A stretch of 64,000 nt of DNA, taken from the NCBI RefSeq assembly GCF_014930365.1, contig NZ_JABXWI010000005.1, positions 124,001-188,000 of the forward strand. Direction: 5' to 3'. The translations under genes and the position numbers were made by a program. The notes under the pieces are model-generated. The model worked only from the letters and a program-made list of their open reading frames with translations. It searched no databases and had not been told where the DNA came from. This stretch comes from Streptomyces caniscabiei (GTDB taxonomy: Bacteria > Actinomycetota > Actinomycetes > Streptomycetales > Streptomycetaceae). Positions 34,271 through 42,777 of the stretch are shown in pieces; within the stretch, counting starts at the first letter, position 1; the number at the start of each line of letters is the position of its first letter.

Positions 34271-35217
34271 GACGCCCGGAACCGGTACTCGGCCAGACGC
34301 GGGCGGTAGGCGCGGTGCACCAGCACCGCGGCGGCGGCCAGCAGGGAGAGCAGCACCGGCATGACCATCGCGAAGCATTGCCGGGTGAGGACGTGGTCGT
34401 CGCCGTAACGGGGGCCCTGCGTACAGACGAAGACGGCGACGGCGACGGTGATCAGCAGCGACGCACCGAGCATCGGGCTCACCCATCGCCGGAAATGCGT
34501 CGCCAGCACGCGTGCGGTGACCCAGGCCAGCAACAGCTGGACCAGCACGGGGCCCAGCAACAGCGGCAGCAGCACGGGAGGTTCCACCCAGTCGGGTCGC
34601 TGCCGTTCCGCTTTCGTCTTCTGGAAGTGCCCGAGTGCGTCGAGGGCCGGGATCAGACCGCCGGTGTAGTGCACCGGCCTGCTCTCCCCGTCCGGCTGTC
34701 GATAGGTCTCGTCGCCGGCCTCCAGGGCCTGCAACGCGGACCGGGCGACGTCCTTCCTGAGCTTTCCCTCGGCGGGGAAGCGGTCGTACTGCTGGGCGGC
34801 CACTTCCGCGAGATGGACGCTGGTGGCCAACTGCCCCAGTACGAACTGGAAGTTCCGCCGTCCCTCCTCGCCCACGGTGTTGCCTTCCATGGCCAGGGCG
34901 ATGGCCGTGTTCGCCTCGCCGATCTTGTTCACGAACCCGGACCCGGTGCCCGTGAGAACGACGTTCCCGTCCGAGAAGGCCTGCCTCAGGTCGTCCCTCG
35001 CCCCTTCGGCCGCGATCTTCGCTCTGAAGATGTTGTCCCGCGACTTCTCCGTCCTGTCCGCGGCGATGCTGTTGGTCATGGCTTCCGCCCCCACTCCCAC
35101 CACCGCCACGGCCATGAAGGCGATGCAGGCCAGCACGCCGTTCCGTAACCGCCACAGCACCTCGACCGGGTGCGCGCGGACGTCGGACGACGTCGGTTCG
35201 TCCACCCGCACCGTCAT
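34267..35217 (-). CDS. Membrane protein with extracytoplasmic helical sensor region
   Basis: 316 aa, ATGA overlaps at both ends. A hydrophobic segment at about residues 27-48, then an outside region of about 165 residues, all helical by pattern ('EKSRDNIFRAKIAAEGARDDLRQAFSDG', 'NFQFVLGQLATSVHLAEVAAQQYDRF'), like the four-helix bundles of chemoreceptors. Three more membrane segments follow at about 213-235, 249-268 and 283-305, ending in a short basic tail. No enzymatic domain is evident. With the lipoprotein it probably forms the sensing complex of the cassette. Confidence 0.72.
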   Translation of the reverse strand: MTVRVDEPTSSDVRAHPVEVLWRLRNGVLACIAFMAVAVVGVGAEAMTNSIAADRTEKSRDNIFRAKIAAEGARDDLRQAFSDGNVVLTGTGSGFVNKIGEANTAIALAMEGNTVGEEGRRNFQFVLGQLATSVHLAEVAAQQYDRFPAEGKLRKDVARSALQALEAGDETYRQPDGESRPVHYTGGLIPALDALGHFQKTKAERQRPDWVEPPVLLPLLLGPVLVQLLLAWVTARVLATHFRRWVSPMLGASLLITVAVAVFVCTQGPRYGDDHVLTRQCFAMVMPVLLSLLAAAAVLVHRAYRPRLAEYRFRAS

Positions 35218-36641
35218 GACGCCCCCACCCCCGTCCCCGACTCCGCGTCCTCGCCGCCGCTGACGGGCCGTGGGTGCGGCAGGGCGTCGACCGGTTCCGC
35301 CGGTCCGGTCGGCAGGGCGGCGCGGTACGTCGATTCGAGACCGACGCGCTGCATCTCGCCCCGTGTGACGTCGGGCCGCAGCAGGACCACGCCGTGCTCG
35401 TCCCTGATCGCCACGCTCTCCAGCAGCCGTACGCGTGCGCCGTCGTCCAGGTCCTGTGCGAGCGCCAGCGCGTGGCGCAGTTCCTGATGTGCTTCCAAGA
35501 GGTCCCCTCGTTCGTGGGCGTTGGCGCAGCCGCGCATGGCCAGACCCAGTTCGTGCGCGTTCTCCACGCGGGTGAGTTCCTCGGGCCGGGCGGGGAGCGG
35601 GTCCCGGTTCGTGTGCCGTCGTACGACCATCGCCCTGGCGTCCGCGCAGCGTGCGCGCTCACCGGTGGAGGTCTCCGCGAGGAGTTCGATGTGGGCGGCG
35701 CGCAGTTCCTCCCCCACGGGCAGGGTGGGGGCGGCGAACCGCAGGGACAGCCGGTACTGCCGGTGCGCGGCGCCCCAGGCGCCGAGGGGAATGTGCAGGA
35801 GGTCCCCCGCGCGTTGCTGACGTCCCGTCAAATCGGCCTCGACCGGGCGGATCTGGCGCAGGGAGGCGAGCCGGAACCGGCTGTCGAGCCGCAGGCCCAG
35901 ATAGACCCGGGGGACGACCAGACGCTGCGCCTGCCGTACCAGCGTGGTGAGGTCGTCCGTGAGGGAGCCCGCGTCGACGGCCCTCGCGCTGCCGTGCAGT
36001 GCCTGGGTGATGTGCAGCAGTTCGGTGTAGCTCCAGTCGTCGCCCAGTCCCCGCGCGTCGCACACGAAGCGGTCGGCGCAGACGGCCAGCGCACGCTCCA
36101 GCTCCTCCGGGGTCTCGTGTTCGTTCCTGCCGTCGGTGTAGAGCGAGACGTGGCGCACGGCTTGCGCGGGTGCCGACTCCAGCAGGTCGGCGGTGTGGGC
36201 CAGCCAGCGGCCGATCGCCGTACCCCCTTCGGCCCACAGGGCGGTGATCCGGTGCTTCGCGGCCTGTCTGGTCTCGCGGCCGGCGACGGCCAGCCCCCGC
36301 TCCGGCAGGGGCGGGAAGACGTTCCGTGCGACGTGGGTGCCGGCGACGACGCCGAAGTACGTGTTGTCCGGCAGGGCGTCGACAGCGGCGCAGACGGCCT
36401 GTCTCGCCGCCCCGATCTTGCCGGCGTCGGCCATCGAGAGCGAACAGTCCATCACGAGGACCTCGGCGAGCGGCACGTCGGTGGTCCCGCCTTCGACGGG
36501 CTCGGCGCGGACGGTGACGAGGGCGTCCGCCCGCTGCGCGTCGTGCGCGAGGTCACCGGCCACATCCGTCTCGATGGTGAAGCACAGGCCGGGTGCCGTC
36601 CCCGTGGCCGTGGTCCGCGTGTTCATGTCCCCCGAAGTCAT
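35214..36641 (-). CDS. VWA domain protein
   Basis: 475 aa from ATG 36641 (GGGAGG just upstream). The VWA domain at about residues 55-235 has an intact MIDAS: 'VMDCSLSMADAGKIGAAR' (DxSxS, Asp65), 'EGGTAIGRWL' (Thr141) and 'SLYTDGRNEHE' (Asp). A beta-rich middle ('RVYLGLRLDSRFRLASLRQIRPVEADLTGRQ' onward) and a helical C-terminus follow. No signal peptide, so it acts inside the cell, probably as a metal-dependent scaffold between kinase and protease. The stop overlaps the membrane-protein start; the kinase ends 51 bp upstream. Confidence 0.85.
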   Translation of the reverse strand: MTSGDMNTRTTATGTAPGLCFTIETDVAGDLAHDAQRADALVTVRAEPVEGGTTDVPLAEVLVMDCSLSMADAGKIGAARQAVCAAVDALPDNTYFGVVAGTHVARNVFPPLPERGLAVAGRETRQAAKHRITALWAEGGTAIGRWLAHTADLLESAPAQAVRHVSLYTDGRNEHETPEELERALAVCADRFVCDARGLGDDWSYTELLHITQALHGSARAVDAGSLTDDLTTLVRQAQRLVVPRVYLGLRLDSRFRLASLRQIRPVEADLTGRQQRAGDLLHIPLGAWGAAHRQYRLSLRFAAPTLPVGEELRAAHIELLAETSTGERARCADARAMVVRRHTNRDPLPARPEELTRVENAHELGLAMRGCANAHERGDLLEAHQELRHALALAQDLDDGARVRLLESVAIRDEHGVVLLRPDVTRGEMQRVGLESTYRAALPTGPAEPVDALPHPRPVSGGEDAESGTGVGAS

Positions 36642-36692
36642 GTCCCTCCCCGGCACGGGGCAGCCAGGAGCTGCCGCTCGCACGTTTTCTTT

Positions 36693-39011
36693 CTAGGTCG
36701 TCCGCCGTCTCCTGGGCGCGAGTCGGGACCAAGGCCACCTGATCGGGGGACGCAGGCGGTTCGCCAGGTCGACGAGGACCCGGTGGTCGTGCCGGTCCTC
36801 GGCGTGCGGCGCCAGATCCCGCACGGCTTCGGAGAGGCCCTGCGACCGGCCCGACACGGCGTACCGCGCGAACGCGATCTCCGCCCGCACACCGAGCCGC
36901 TCGGTGTGGCCGATGACCAGCTCCTCCAGTGCCCTGTCGGCCGACTCCACGTCCCCGGGGTCGAGTTCGGCCTGGGCCTCGGTGGTGGTCAGGGCGACCC
37001 GCAGGCGTACCGCGGCGATCCTCGCCCACTGCTCGAAGCGGAACTCCCGTGCCAGTCGCTCCGCCGTGGCCACGGCCTCCGCGCGGTGCCCCTCCCGCAG
37101 CAGCACCCGGGCGAGGCCGAAACTCGCGGCGCCGAGCCCGGGCGCCGTGTCGACCACCGTCTCGTAGTACGTCCGCGCTGCCGCGAGCCGGTCGTCGCGT
37201 TCCGCGCAGAGTCCGAGTGCGAGCAACGGGACGAGTTCGCCCGGCAGCAGGTCCCGGACGTGTCCGAAGTGGTCGGCCCCGGCCCGTGGCCGGTCGTGGG
37301 CGAGGGCGACGAGACCGGCGTACCAGTGGTGCGGCCAGTCCCACTCGGGCAGGGCGGCGTCGGACAGGAGTTGTTCCGCCTCGGTCGCCTCGCCCCGTCG
37401 CAGCGCGTCGTGGCAGGCGTCCAGTGCGCGCCGGGCCCGGTCCCCGGTGCGCCGCTCGCGCCGGTCGTAGGGGTCGGGAGGCGGGGGCCGCAGGGCCGCC
37501 ATCATCTCCATCCGGGTGGGCGGGGAGAAGGGTGCCCCGAGCCGGCAGGCTCCGTCCGGGGTGACGCGTGCGTCCACCCAGTGCCGGAGAGGGCGCGCCG
37601 CCCCGAGTCCTCCGTGCAGCGGCTCGGTCATGGACCCGAACTGCACCGAGTCCCGCGCGCACCGCCGGCTCCGCGGTGCTGCCGCCACGACCTGCCGGAT
37701 CACACCGCTGAGCTGTTCCGCGAACTGGCGGGCGGAGGTGAAACGGCGTTCCGGCGCGTCGACGCGGGTGGCGCGGCGCAGCAACCGGATCAGGGAGTCG
37801 ACGGGGATGTCCTGGGGGCCGGCGCGCAGCTGGCTCCGGCACACTTCCTGGAGCGTGCTGCCCAGGCAGTACAGGTCGAGGCCCGCCGTGGGGCGGTCGT
37901 GCTCGGGGTCGAGTTCGCCCGTGCCCGGGTGGCGTTCCGGTGGGGCGTAGGTCGCGGTGAAGGCGACGAGCGGGTGGGTGTCCTTCATGGAGCGGACGGC
38001 GCCGAAGTCGATGAGACGCACCCGGTCGTGCGCGGCGGTGTCGCCCTTCTCGGTGAACCGGATGATGTTCGACGGCTTCACGTCGCAGTGCAGCAACTGG
38101 CGGGCGTGCAGGTAGTCGAGTGCCTGGAGGATGCGCAGGCCGTGTGCCAGGAGGACCTCCAGCGAGTCACCGTGCCGTGCGGCGAACCGTGTGCCGGGGA
38201 TGTGTTCGAGGACCAGGTAGGGGCCTTGCGGCTCGTAGCTGAGGATGCGGACGATGCTGTCGTGGCGGAGTCCGACGAGCGCGTTGCGCTCCTCGCGGGC
38301 CGTCCTCGCGACCGACTCGTGCAGGACCTTGAGCACCACGTCCGTGTTGAGGTTGTGGTCATGGCAGAGGTACGCCTTGCCGAACGCGCCGGCGCCGAGC
38401 ATCCGCTTGACGACGTAACGGTCGGCGAGGGTCCGGCCGTGCGGTCCCGAGGCGGGGTCGGACGGAGCGCGGCAGACGGTGCAGGGGTCCTGCTCCCGGT
38501 CCAGGTCCCGGTGCCGGCCTCCGAGGCCTTCGTCCCCGCGGCCCGTGGCGCCGCAGGTCGGGTTCGGACAGGGGCCGTGCTCCTCGGTGCCCGGTGTCTC
38601 GTCCCTGTCGGTCCGGTCCGCTCCCGGTGCGTCCGGTGCGGGCCGCGCGTACTCCGCGTCCACCAGGTCCAGCCCCCACCAGGGCGCCGTGGGGACCTGT
38701 CCGGCCTCTTCGGGGGCGCCGACCGCCGGGTCGCCGCCGGGGAGCTGTCCGGCCTCTGCCGCGGCGGTGGCCACCGCCACGCCGCCGGGTGGCTGCCCGG
38801 CCGCTTCCGGGACCGTGACCGCCGCCGTCCCTCGGCCGGCGGGCCCGGGAGGGAGGAGCGGCTCGGGCGCCGATGTGGACGTCCGCGGCCCGGGCGACGG
38901 TATGGACGTCCGCGGCCCGGACCGGCGCAGCGGACGCAGGGCGCACGCGCCGCAGAACCCGTGTTCGTCGATCGTGCCGACGCCGCAGGCGGGCCGGTCA
39001 CACCTCTCCAC
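36693..39011 (-). CDS. PknG-like Ser/Thr protein kinase with zinc ribbons and TPR-like tail
   Basis: 772 aa from GTG 39011, overlapping the protease stop by 14 bp. Two cysteine clusters precede the kinase: Cys4/9/20/23 and Cys148/153/177/180, which look like zinc ribbons comparable to the rubredoxin-like module of PknG. Kinase domain about 198-460: 'LGAGAFGKAYL', Lys228 in 'VVLKVL', 'LLHCDVKPSNII' (catalytic Asp310, HCD in place of HRD), 'LIDFGAV'. The C-terminal ~240 residues are repeated helical hairpins like TPRs ('WYAGLVALAHDRPRAG', 'YYETVVDTAPGLGAASFGLARVLLREG'). A soluble kinase likely regulated by redox or metal binding. Confidence 0.88.
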   Translation of the reverse strand: MERCDRPACGVGTIDEHGFCGACALRPLRRSGPRTSIPSPGPRTSTSAPEPLLPPGPAGRGTAAVTVPEAAGQPPGGVAVATAAAEAGQLPGGDPAVGAPEEAGQVPTAPWWGLDLVDAEYARPAPDAPGADRTDRDETPGTEEHGPCPNPTCGATGRGDEGLGGRHRDLDREQDPCTVCRAPSDPASGPHGRTLADRYVVKRMLGAGAFGKAYLCHDHNLNTDVVLKVLHESVARTAREERNALVGLRHDSIVRILSYEPQGPYLVLEHIPGTRFAARHGDSLEVLLAHGLRILQALDYLHARQLLHCDVKPSNIIRFTEKGDTAAHDRVRLIDFGAVRSMKDTHPLVAFTATYAPPERHPGTGELDPEHDRPTAGLDLYCLGSTLQEVCRSQLRAGPQDIPVDSLIRLLRRATRVDAPERRFTSARQFAEQLSGVIRQVVAAAPRSRRCARDSVQFGSMTEPLHGGLGAARPLRHWVDARVTPDGACRLGAPFSPPTRMEMMAALRPPPPDPYDRRERRTGDRARRALDACHDALRRGEATEAEQLLSDAALPEWDWPHHWYAGLVALAHDRPRAGADHFGHVRDLLPGELVPLLALGLCAERDDRLAAARTYYETVVDTAPGLGAASFGLARVLLREGHRAEAVATAERLAREFRFEQWARIAAVRLRVALTTTEAQAELDPGDVESADRALEELVIGHTERLGVRAEIAFARYAVSGRSQGLSEAVRDLAPHAEDRHDHRVLVDLANRLRPPIRWPWSRLAPRRRRTT

Positions 39012-40728
39012 GGCTGTCCCTCCTGGCCTGCTCGATCCGGCGGTGGACCTCGTCCCGGTACTGTGCGACGGCGGTCTGCGCGGCCTTCAGGTCGACCGGC
39101 ACGGTGCGCAACGGCCCGGTCGCCGATCCGTACCGTGCGGCGAGCCCGGCGTCCTCGGCGCCGAACGCGTCCCGGGCCCGTACCCGGTGCACTTCCAGTT
39201 CGTGCAGGAGGTCGTCGTACCGGCCGACGAGCTGCCCCAGCTCCCGTTCGGCCCCCGCCACCTCGCGCAGCGCCGACCGGGCCGCCGCGGCGATCGCCGC
39301 CAGTTCGGCGTGCGCGCCCGGGCCCTTCGCCACGGCGAGCCGCACACGCAGTTGCGGGGCGCGGCGCGGCGGCAGCCGTGGCGAGGGGAGGAAGCTCAGC
39401 CCCCACCGCGCGTACAGGGAGGAGGCGTCGTCCTCCGCGCCGCTGAGCCGTTCGACGGTTTCGCAGGCGTCCTCGCGCGGCACGGGCCCGGGCGAGTCCT
39501 CGTCCACAGGGTGGTCCACCATGTCCGATCCGAGCGCGACCTCGTACGGCAGACCGGGCGGCGGCGCCGCGTCGAACCCGAGGACGAGCCGGACACCGCG
39601 GGTCCGGGCCCGCAGCGCGAGCGGTCTCAGCAGGTCGCGCAGAAGCGACTCCGGTTCGGCGGAGCGGTCCACCCTGGCAAGGACGAGACAGACGGGAGGG
39701 GTGCGGTGCGTCAGCCGGTGCAGGAGGTCGGCGGCGTCGTGGGGGAAGCCGAACCGGTCGGCGACATAGTGCCGGACCTGTGCCGTGGTTCTGCCCCGGG
39801 CGTCGTACGCCGCGTCGACGGAACCGAGCCGGAGGACGGTGTGACGCGGGGCCGTGGACAGTTCGAGATCCGAGATCGCGGCGCGTGCGACCGGGTCCGC
39901 GGTGCGTACGAGCCGTACCAGCCACGACGTGCCGGTTTCGGTGGCGCCGCCGGTCAGCACCACGGTGCCCGACCATCCGCCGCTGAGCAGACGGACGAGT
40001 TCCTGTGTGAGGGTGAGGCGCAGGGGGTCGTCCAGCCCGTGGTGCGGGGGTGCGGCGCCGGCCGGGAGCAGACAGGCAGTCGGTGCGCCCTGCACATACG
40101 GTTCGAGGCCGGGCAGATAGCCGCGCACCGTCTCGGTCGGCAGCATCCACGCGGCTCTGGCGTCACCGTCGACGAAGTCGGCCACCACGATGCCGACGAC
40201 GCGGCCGGCGAAGTCGCCGTCGAGGGCCACGACGCCCGAGCCGGAGAAGCCGCGCTCGATCCACGGCCGACCGCCGTGCACGGGGTTCAGCTGGGCCCAC
40301 TCGCCCTCCCGGGAGCCGGAGCCCGCCATTTCGGCGTCGACCCCGATGCCGTTCTCCTCCAGGCGCGGGAAGCCGTACACCCGCACCCTTCCGCCGGAGA
40401 CGGGGGCCTGCCACAGCCGGGTGCCGCCGTCACACGGAGCCGGCTCGTCGAGCCGGAGCAGGGCGACGTCGCCGCGTCGTGTGCGGTTGCGGTACACCCA
40501 CTCGCCCGGCTCGATCCGTGCGGTGACGCTCCACTCGGGGCGGCAGACGGCGCTCGTGACGCGGACATGCGCGTCGGCCGTGTCCGGCGAGGCTCCGGCC
40601 TCCGCGACGACGTGCGCGCAGGTGAGCACGTGCCGACCGTCCAGGAGGACCCCGGCTCCACGGGGCCGACCGCTGTCGTCGTCCACTCTGACGCGCCAGG
40701 GATTCTCACCGTGGCGATGCCGCTGCAT
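38998..40728 (-). CDS. Trypsin-like serine protease with C-terminal degenerate NTPase-like module
   Basis: 576 aa from ATG 40728 (AGGGTG upstream); no signal peptide. Protease domain at residues 10-205 with a complete triad: His39 ('VLTCAHVV'), Asp87 ('RRGDVALLRLD'), Ser162 ('ERGFSGSGVV'). A second part at about 235-480 resembles a P-loop NTPase: 'VVLTGGATETGTSWLVRLV' at 256-274 occupies the Walker A place but has Thr where Lys is expected; 'PPVCLVLARVD' (345-354) fits Walker B. A coiled-coil-like helix ends the protein. First gene of the cassette; about 190 bp of non-coding DNA lies upstream. Cytoplasmic proteolysis triggered by the kinase/VWA partners is the inferred role. Confidence 0.85.
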   Translation of the reverse strand: MQRHRHGENPWRVRVDDDSGRPRGAGVLLDGRHVLTCAHVVAEAGASPDTADAHVRVTSAVCRPEWSVTARIEPGEWVYRNRTRRGDVALLRLDEPAPCDGGTRLWQAPVSGGRVRVYGFPRLEENGIGVDAEMAGSGSREGEWAQLNPVHGGRPWIERGFSGSGVVALDGDFAGRVVGIVVADFVDGDARAAWMLPTETVRGYLPGLEPYVQGAPTACLLPAGAAPPHHGLDDPLRLTLTQELVRLLSGGWSGTVVLTGGATETGTSWLVRLVRTADPVARAAISDLELSTAPRHTVLRLGSVDAAYDARGRTTAQVRHYVADRFGFPHDAADLLHRLTHRTPPVCLVLARVDRSAEPESLLRDLLRPLALRARTRGVRLVLGFDAAPPPGLPYEVALGSDMVDHPVDEDSPGPVPREDACETVERLSGAEDDASSLYARWGLSFLPSPRLPPRRAPQLRVRLAVAKGPGAHAELAAIAAAARSALREVAGAERELGQLVGRYDDLLHELEVHRVRARDAFGAEDAGLAARYGSATGPLRTVPVDLKAAQTAVAQYRDEVHRRIEQARRDSRGEV

Positions 40729-40915
40729 GCGGTCACCCTGCCACGGGGGTGTCCTTCCGCCCGGGCGTCGCCTCCCTCCCGGGCCGTCGCACGACGCTGC
40801 CCCGCATAAGTGGACTGGCGTTCGAAGGGTGACCGTCGCACGGAGCGTGGACGGGAGGGGACCCGGCGGACGGGGCCGGGTCCGCCCCCGCACGGTCAGA
40901 TCATCACGTGAGGCG

Positions 40916-41935
40916 TCACTGGATCACCCCGCTGTACGCGTTCAACGCGGGCTGCCCACCCAGGTGCGCGTAGAGCACGGTGGAGTCCGGGCCGATCTCG
41001 CCGCGCTCGATCAGGTCGACCATCCCGGCCATGGACTTGCCCTCGTAGACGGGGTCGGTGACCATGCCCTCGGTGCGCGCCGCGAGCTGCATGGCGACGA
41101 GGGTGGCGTCGTCCGGGACGCCGTAGATCCCGGCGTGGTACCGCTCGTCCAGCTCCACGTCCGCGACGGTCAACTCCCGCTTGAGGCCGATGAGTTGACC
41201 GGTGTTGTGGGCGATCCGCGCGACCTGCTCACGCGTGGTGGCCGGCTTGGCCGAGGCGTCGATGCCGATCACCCGGCGCGCCCGTCCGCCCGCCTCCTCC
41301 AGCACGGCGAAACCGGCGACCATGCCGGCCTGGGTCGAGCCGGTCACCGAGCACACGATCACCGTGTCGAAGAAGACGCCCAACTCCCGCTCCTGATCGG
41401 CCACCTCGTAGGCCCAGCCGGCGAAGCCCAGGCCGCCGAGCGGGTGGTCGGAGGCGCCGGCCGGGATGGCGTACGGCTTGCCGCCGCTCTCCTCGACCTC
41501 CCTGAGCGCCAGTTCCCAGCTCTCCTTGAAACCGATGCCGAAGCCAGCCCGGACGAGCCGTACGTCGGCGCCCGCCAGCCGGCTGATCAGGATGTTGCCG
41601 ACCTTGTCGTAGACGGCGTCCGGCCAGTCCACCCAACTCTCCTGCACGAGCACGCACTTGAGCCCGGCGCGGGCGGCGACGGCGGCGACCTGACGGGTGT
41701 GGTTGGACTGCACACCGCCGATGGAGACGAGGGTGTCGCAGCCCTGTGCGAGCGCGTCGGCGACCAGGTACTCCAGCTTGCGCGTCTTGTTGCCGCCGTA
41801 CGCGATACCGGAGTTGCAGTCCTCCCGCTTGGCCCAGACGGAGGCACCACCGAGATGCGCGGTCAGCCGCTCCAGCGGGTGGACCGGCGAGGGCCCGAAG
41901 AGGAGCGGATAGCGCGCGAAGGAAGCAAGGGACAC
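40916..41935 (-). CDS. acdS: 1-aminocyclopropane-1-carboxylate deaminase
   Basis: 339 aa from GTG 41935. PLP Lys in 'GIAYGGNKTRKLEYLV'; 'SIGGVQSNHTRQVAAVAA'; 'GLGFAGWAYEV'. The residues separating ACC deaminase from D-cysteine desulfhydrase are the ACC-deaminase ones: Glu in 'DPVYEGKSMAGM' and Leu in 'LYAHLGGQPALNAY'. It converts the ethylene precursor ACC to 2-oxobutyrate and ammonia, a trait of plant-associated bacteria that fits the pectinolytic genes in this window. Lies 72 bp after the GntR gene, same strand. Confidence 0.93.
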   Translation of the reverse strand: MSLASFARYPLLFGPSPVHPLERLTAHLGGASVWAKREDCNSGIAYGGNKTRKLEYLVADALAQGCDTLVSIGGVQSNHTRQVAAVAARAGLKCVLVQESWVDWPDAVYDKVGNILISRLAGADVRLVRAGFGIGFKESWELALREVEESGGKPYAIPAGASDHPLGGLGFAGWAYEVADQERELGVFFDTVIVCSVTGSTQAGMVAGFAVLEEAGGRARRVIGIDASAKPATTREQVARIAHNTGQLIGLKRELTVADVELDERYHAGIYGVPDDATLVAMQLAARTEGMVTDPVYEGKSMAGMVDLIERGEIGPDSTVLYAHLGGQPALNAYSGVIQ

Positions 41936-42007
41936 GGGTCCTCCCGGGGTGAAGTGGGGTGGCGCGGTACGTGGTGTCGGGTGGGGTGGCGTGGCCGAGG
42001 GGGACGG

Positions 42008-42673
42008 TCAGTGGTCCGTCTCTTCGACCGGCTCGTCGACGAGTGCGGCGAGGCCGTGCCAGATCTCCGCCGTCACACGGACCGCCTCCTCCGTGTCGCC
42101 GCCCGCGCAGGCCTCGATCAGCTGGTCGTGCAGGCCCGCCGAGCGGCAGTTGCCGCCCTCGCCGAAGCGCCGGCGCTCCAGGCGGCGGATGAGCGGGGTG
42201 TAGCGGGCGATGGTGGCGGCGGCCGCGCGGTTGCCGCTGACCCGGACGAGGACGTCGTGGAGTTCGTCGTCGGCGACGAGGGCGGCGTCCACGTCGCCGG
42301 TGCGGACGGCCGCCGCGAACCGCTCGTTGGCCGAGCGCATCGTCTCGACGTCCGCCGCGAACAGCCGGGGGACGGCGGCTCTGGTGGCCAGTTCGTGCAT
42401 GGCGCCGACCACGGCCGCCGCGTCCCGCACATCGGCGGCCACGACGGCCGTGACCCGCGTGTAGCTCTGCGGCTTGCTCTCCAGCAGCCCTTCGTCGACC
42501 AGGCGCGAGAAGGCCTCCCGCACCGGCGCCCGGGACAGCCCCAGCAACTCCGCCAACTCGGCGTCACGCACCACCGCGCCGGGCTCGATCTCCCCGGCCA
42601 CGATGGCGTCCCGGATGGCTTGGTAGGCGCGGTCCCTGAGAAGGGTGCGCCCGACCGGTCGTATGGCCTCCAT
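42008..42673 (-). CDS. GntR-family regulator (FCD) of the ACC deaminase gene
   Basis: 221 aa. Winged helix ('RAYQAIRDAIVAGEIEPGAVVRDAELAELLGLSRAPVREAFSRLVDEGLL') followed by an FCD helical domain ('ELHDVLVRVSGNR', 'LHDQLIEACAGGD' with metal-site His). Directly upstream of and co-oriented with acdS, hence its probable regulator. AT-rich GACATCTAACATTTC just before the start on the minus strand may hold the operator or -10 element. Confidence 0.88.
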   Translation of the reverse strand: MEAIRPVGRTLLRDRAYQAIRDAIVAGEIEPGAVVRDAELAELLGLSRAPVREAFSRLVDEGLLESKPQSYTRVTAVVAADVRDAAAVVGAMHELATRAAVPRLFAADVETMRSANERFAAAVRTGDVDAALVADDELHDVLVRVSGNRAAAATIARYTPLIRRLERRRFGEGGNCRSAGLHDQLIEACAGGDTEEAVRVTAEIWHGLAALVDEPVEETDH

Positions 42674-42711
42674 GGACTGAAATGTTAGATGTCAGCACGG
42701 GACGCGAACAA

Positions 42712-42751
42712 GAGTGTGGCCCGCACCCCCACTGGGATACGGGCCACACTC
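42712..42751 (-). terminator. Terminator of the Ro60 gene
   Basis: GAGTGTGGCCCG, 16-nt loop, CGGGCCACACTC: 12-bp perfect stem 27 nt after the TROVE stop, upstream of the GntR promoter. Confidence 0.75.
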
Positions 42752-42777
42752 ACCCCCCGTCGGCCGAGGGACCGGAG

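Noticed and set aside
35274..39446. 1390-codon plus-strand open frame
   Set aside because: Antisense shadow of the VWA, kinase and protease genes, which have intact motifs and overlapping starts; the composition is that of a high-GC complementary frame.
32634..40728. Standard ABC importer or known two-component system
   Set aside because: There is a binding lipoprotein but no permease, ATPase, histidine kinase or response regulator.
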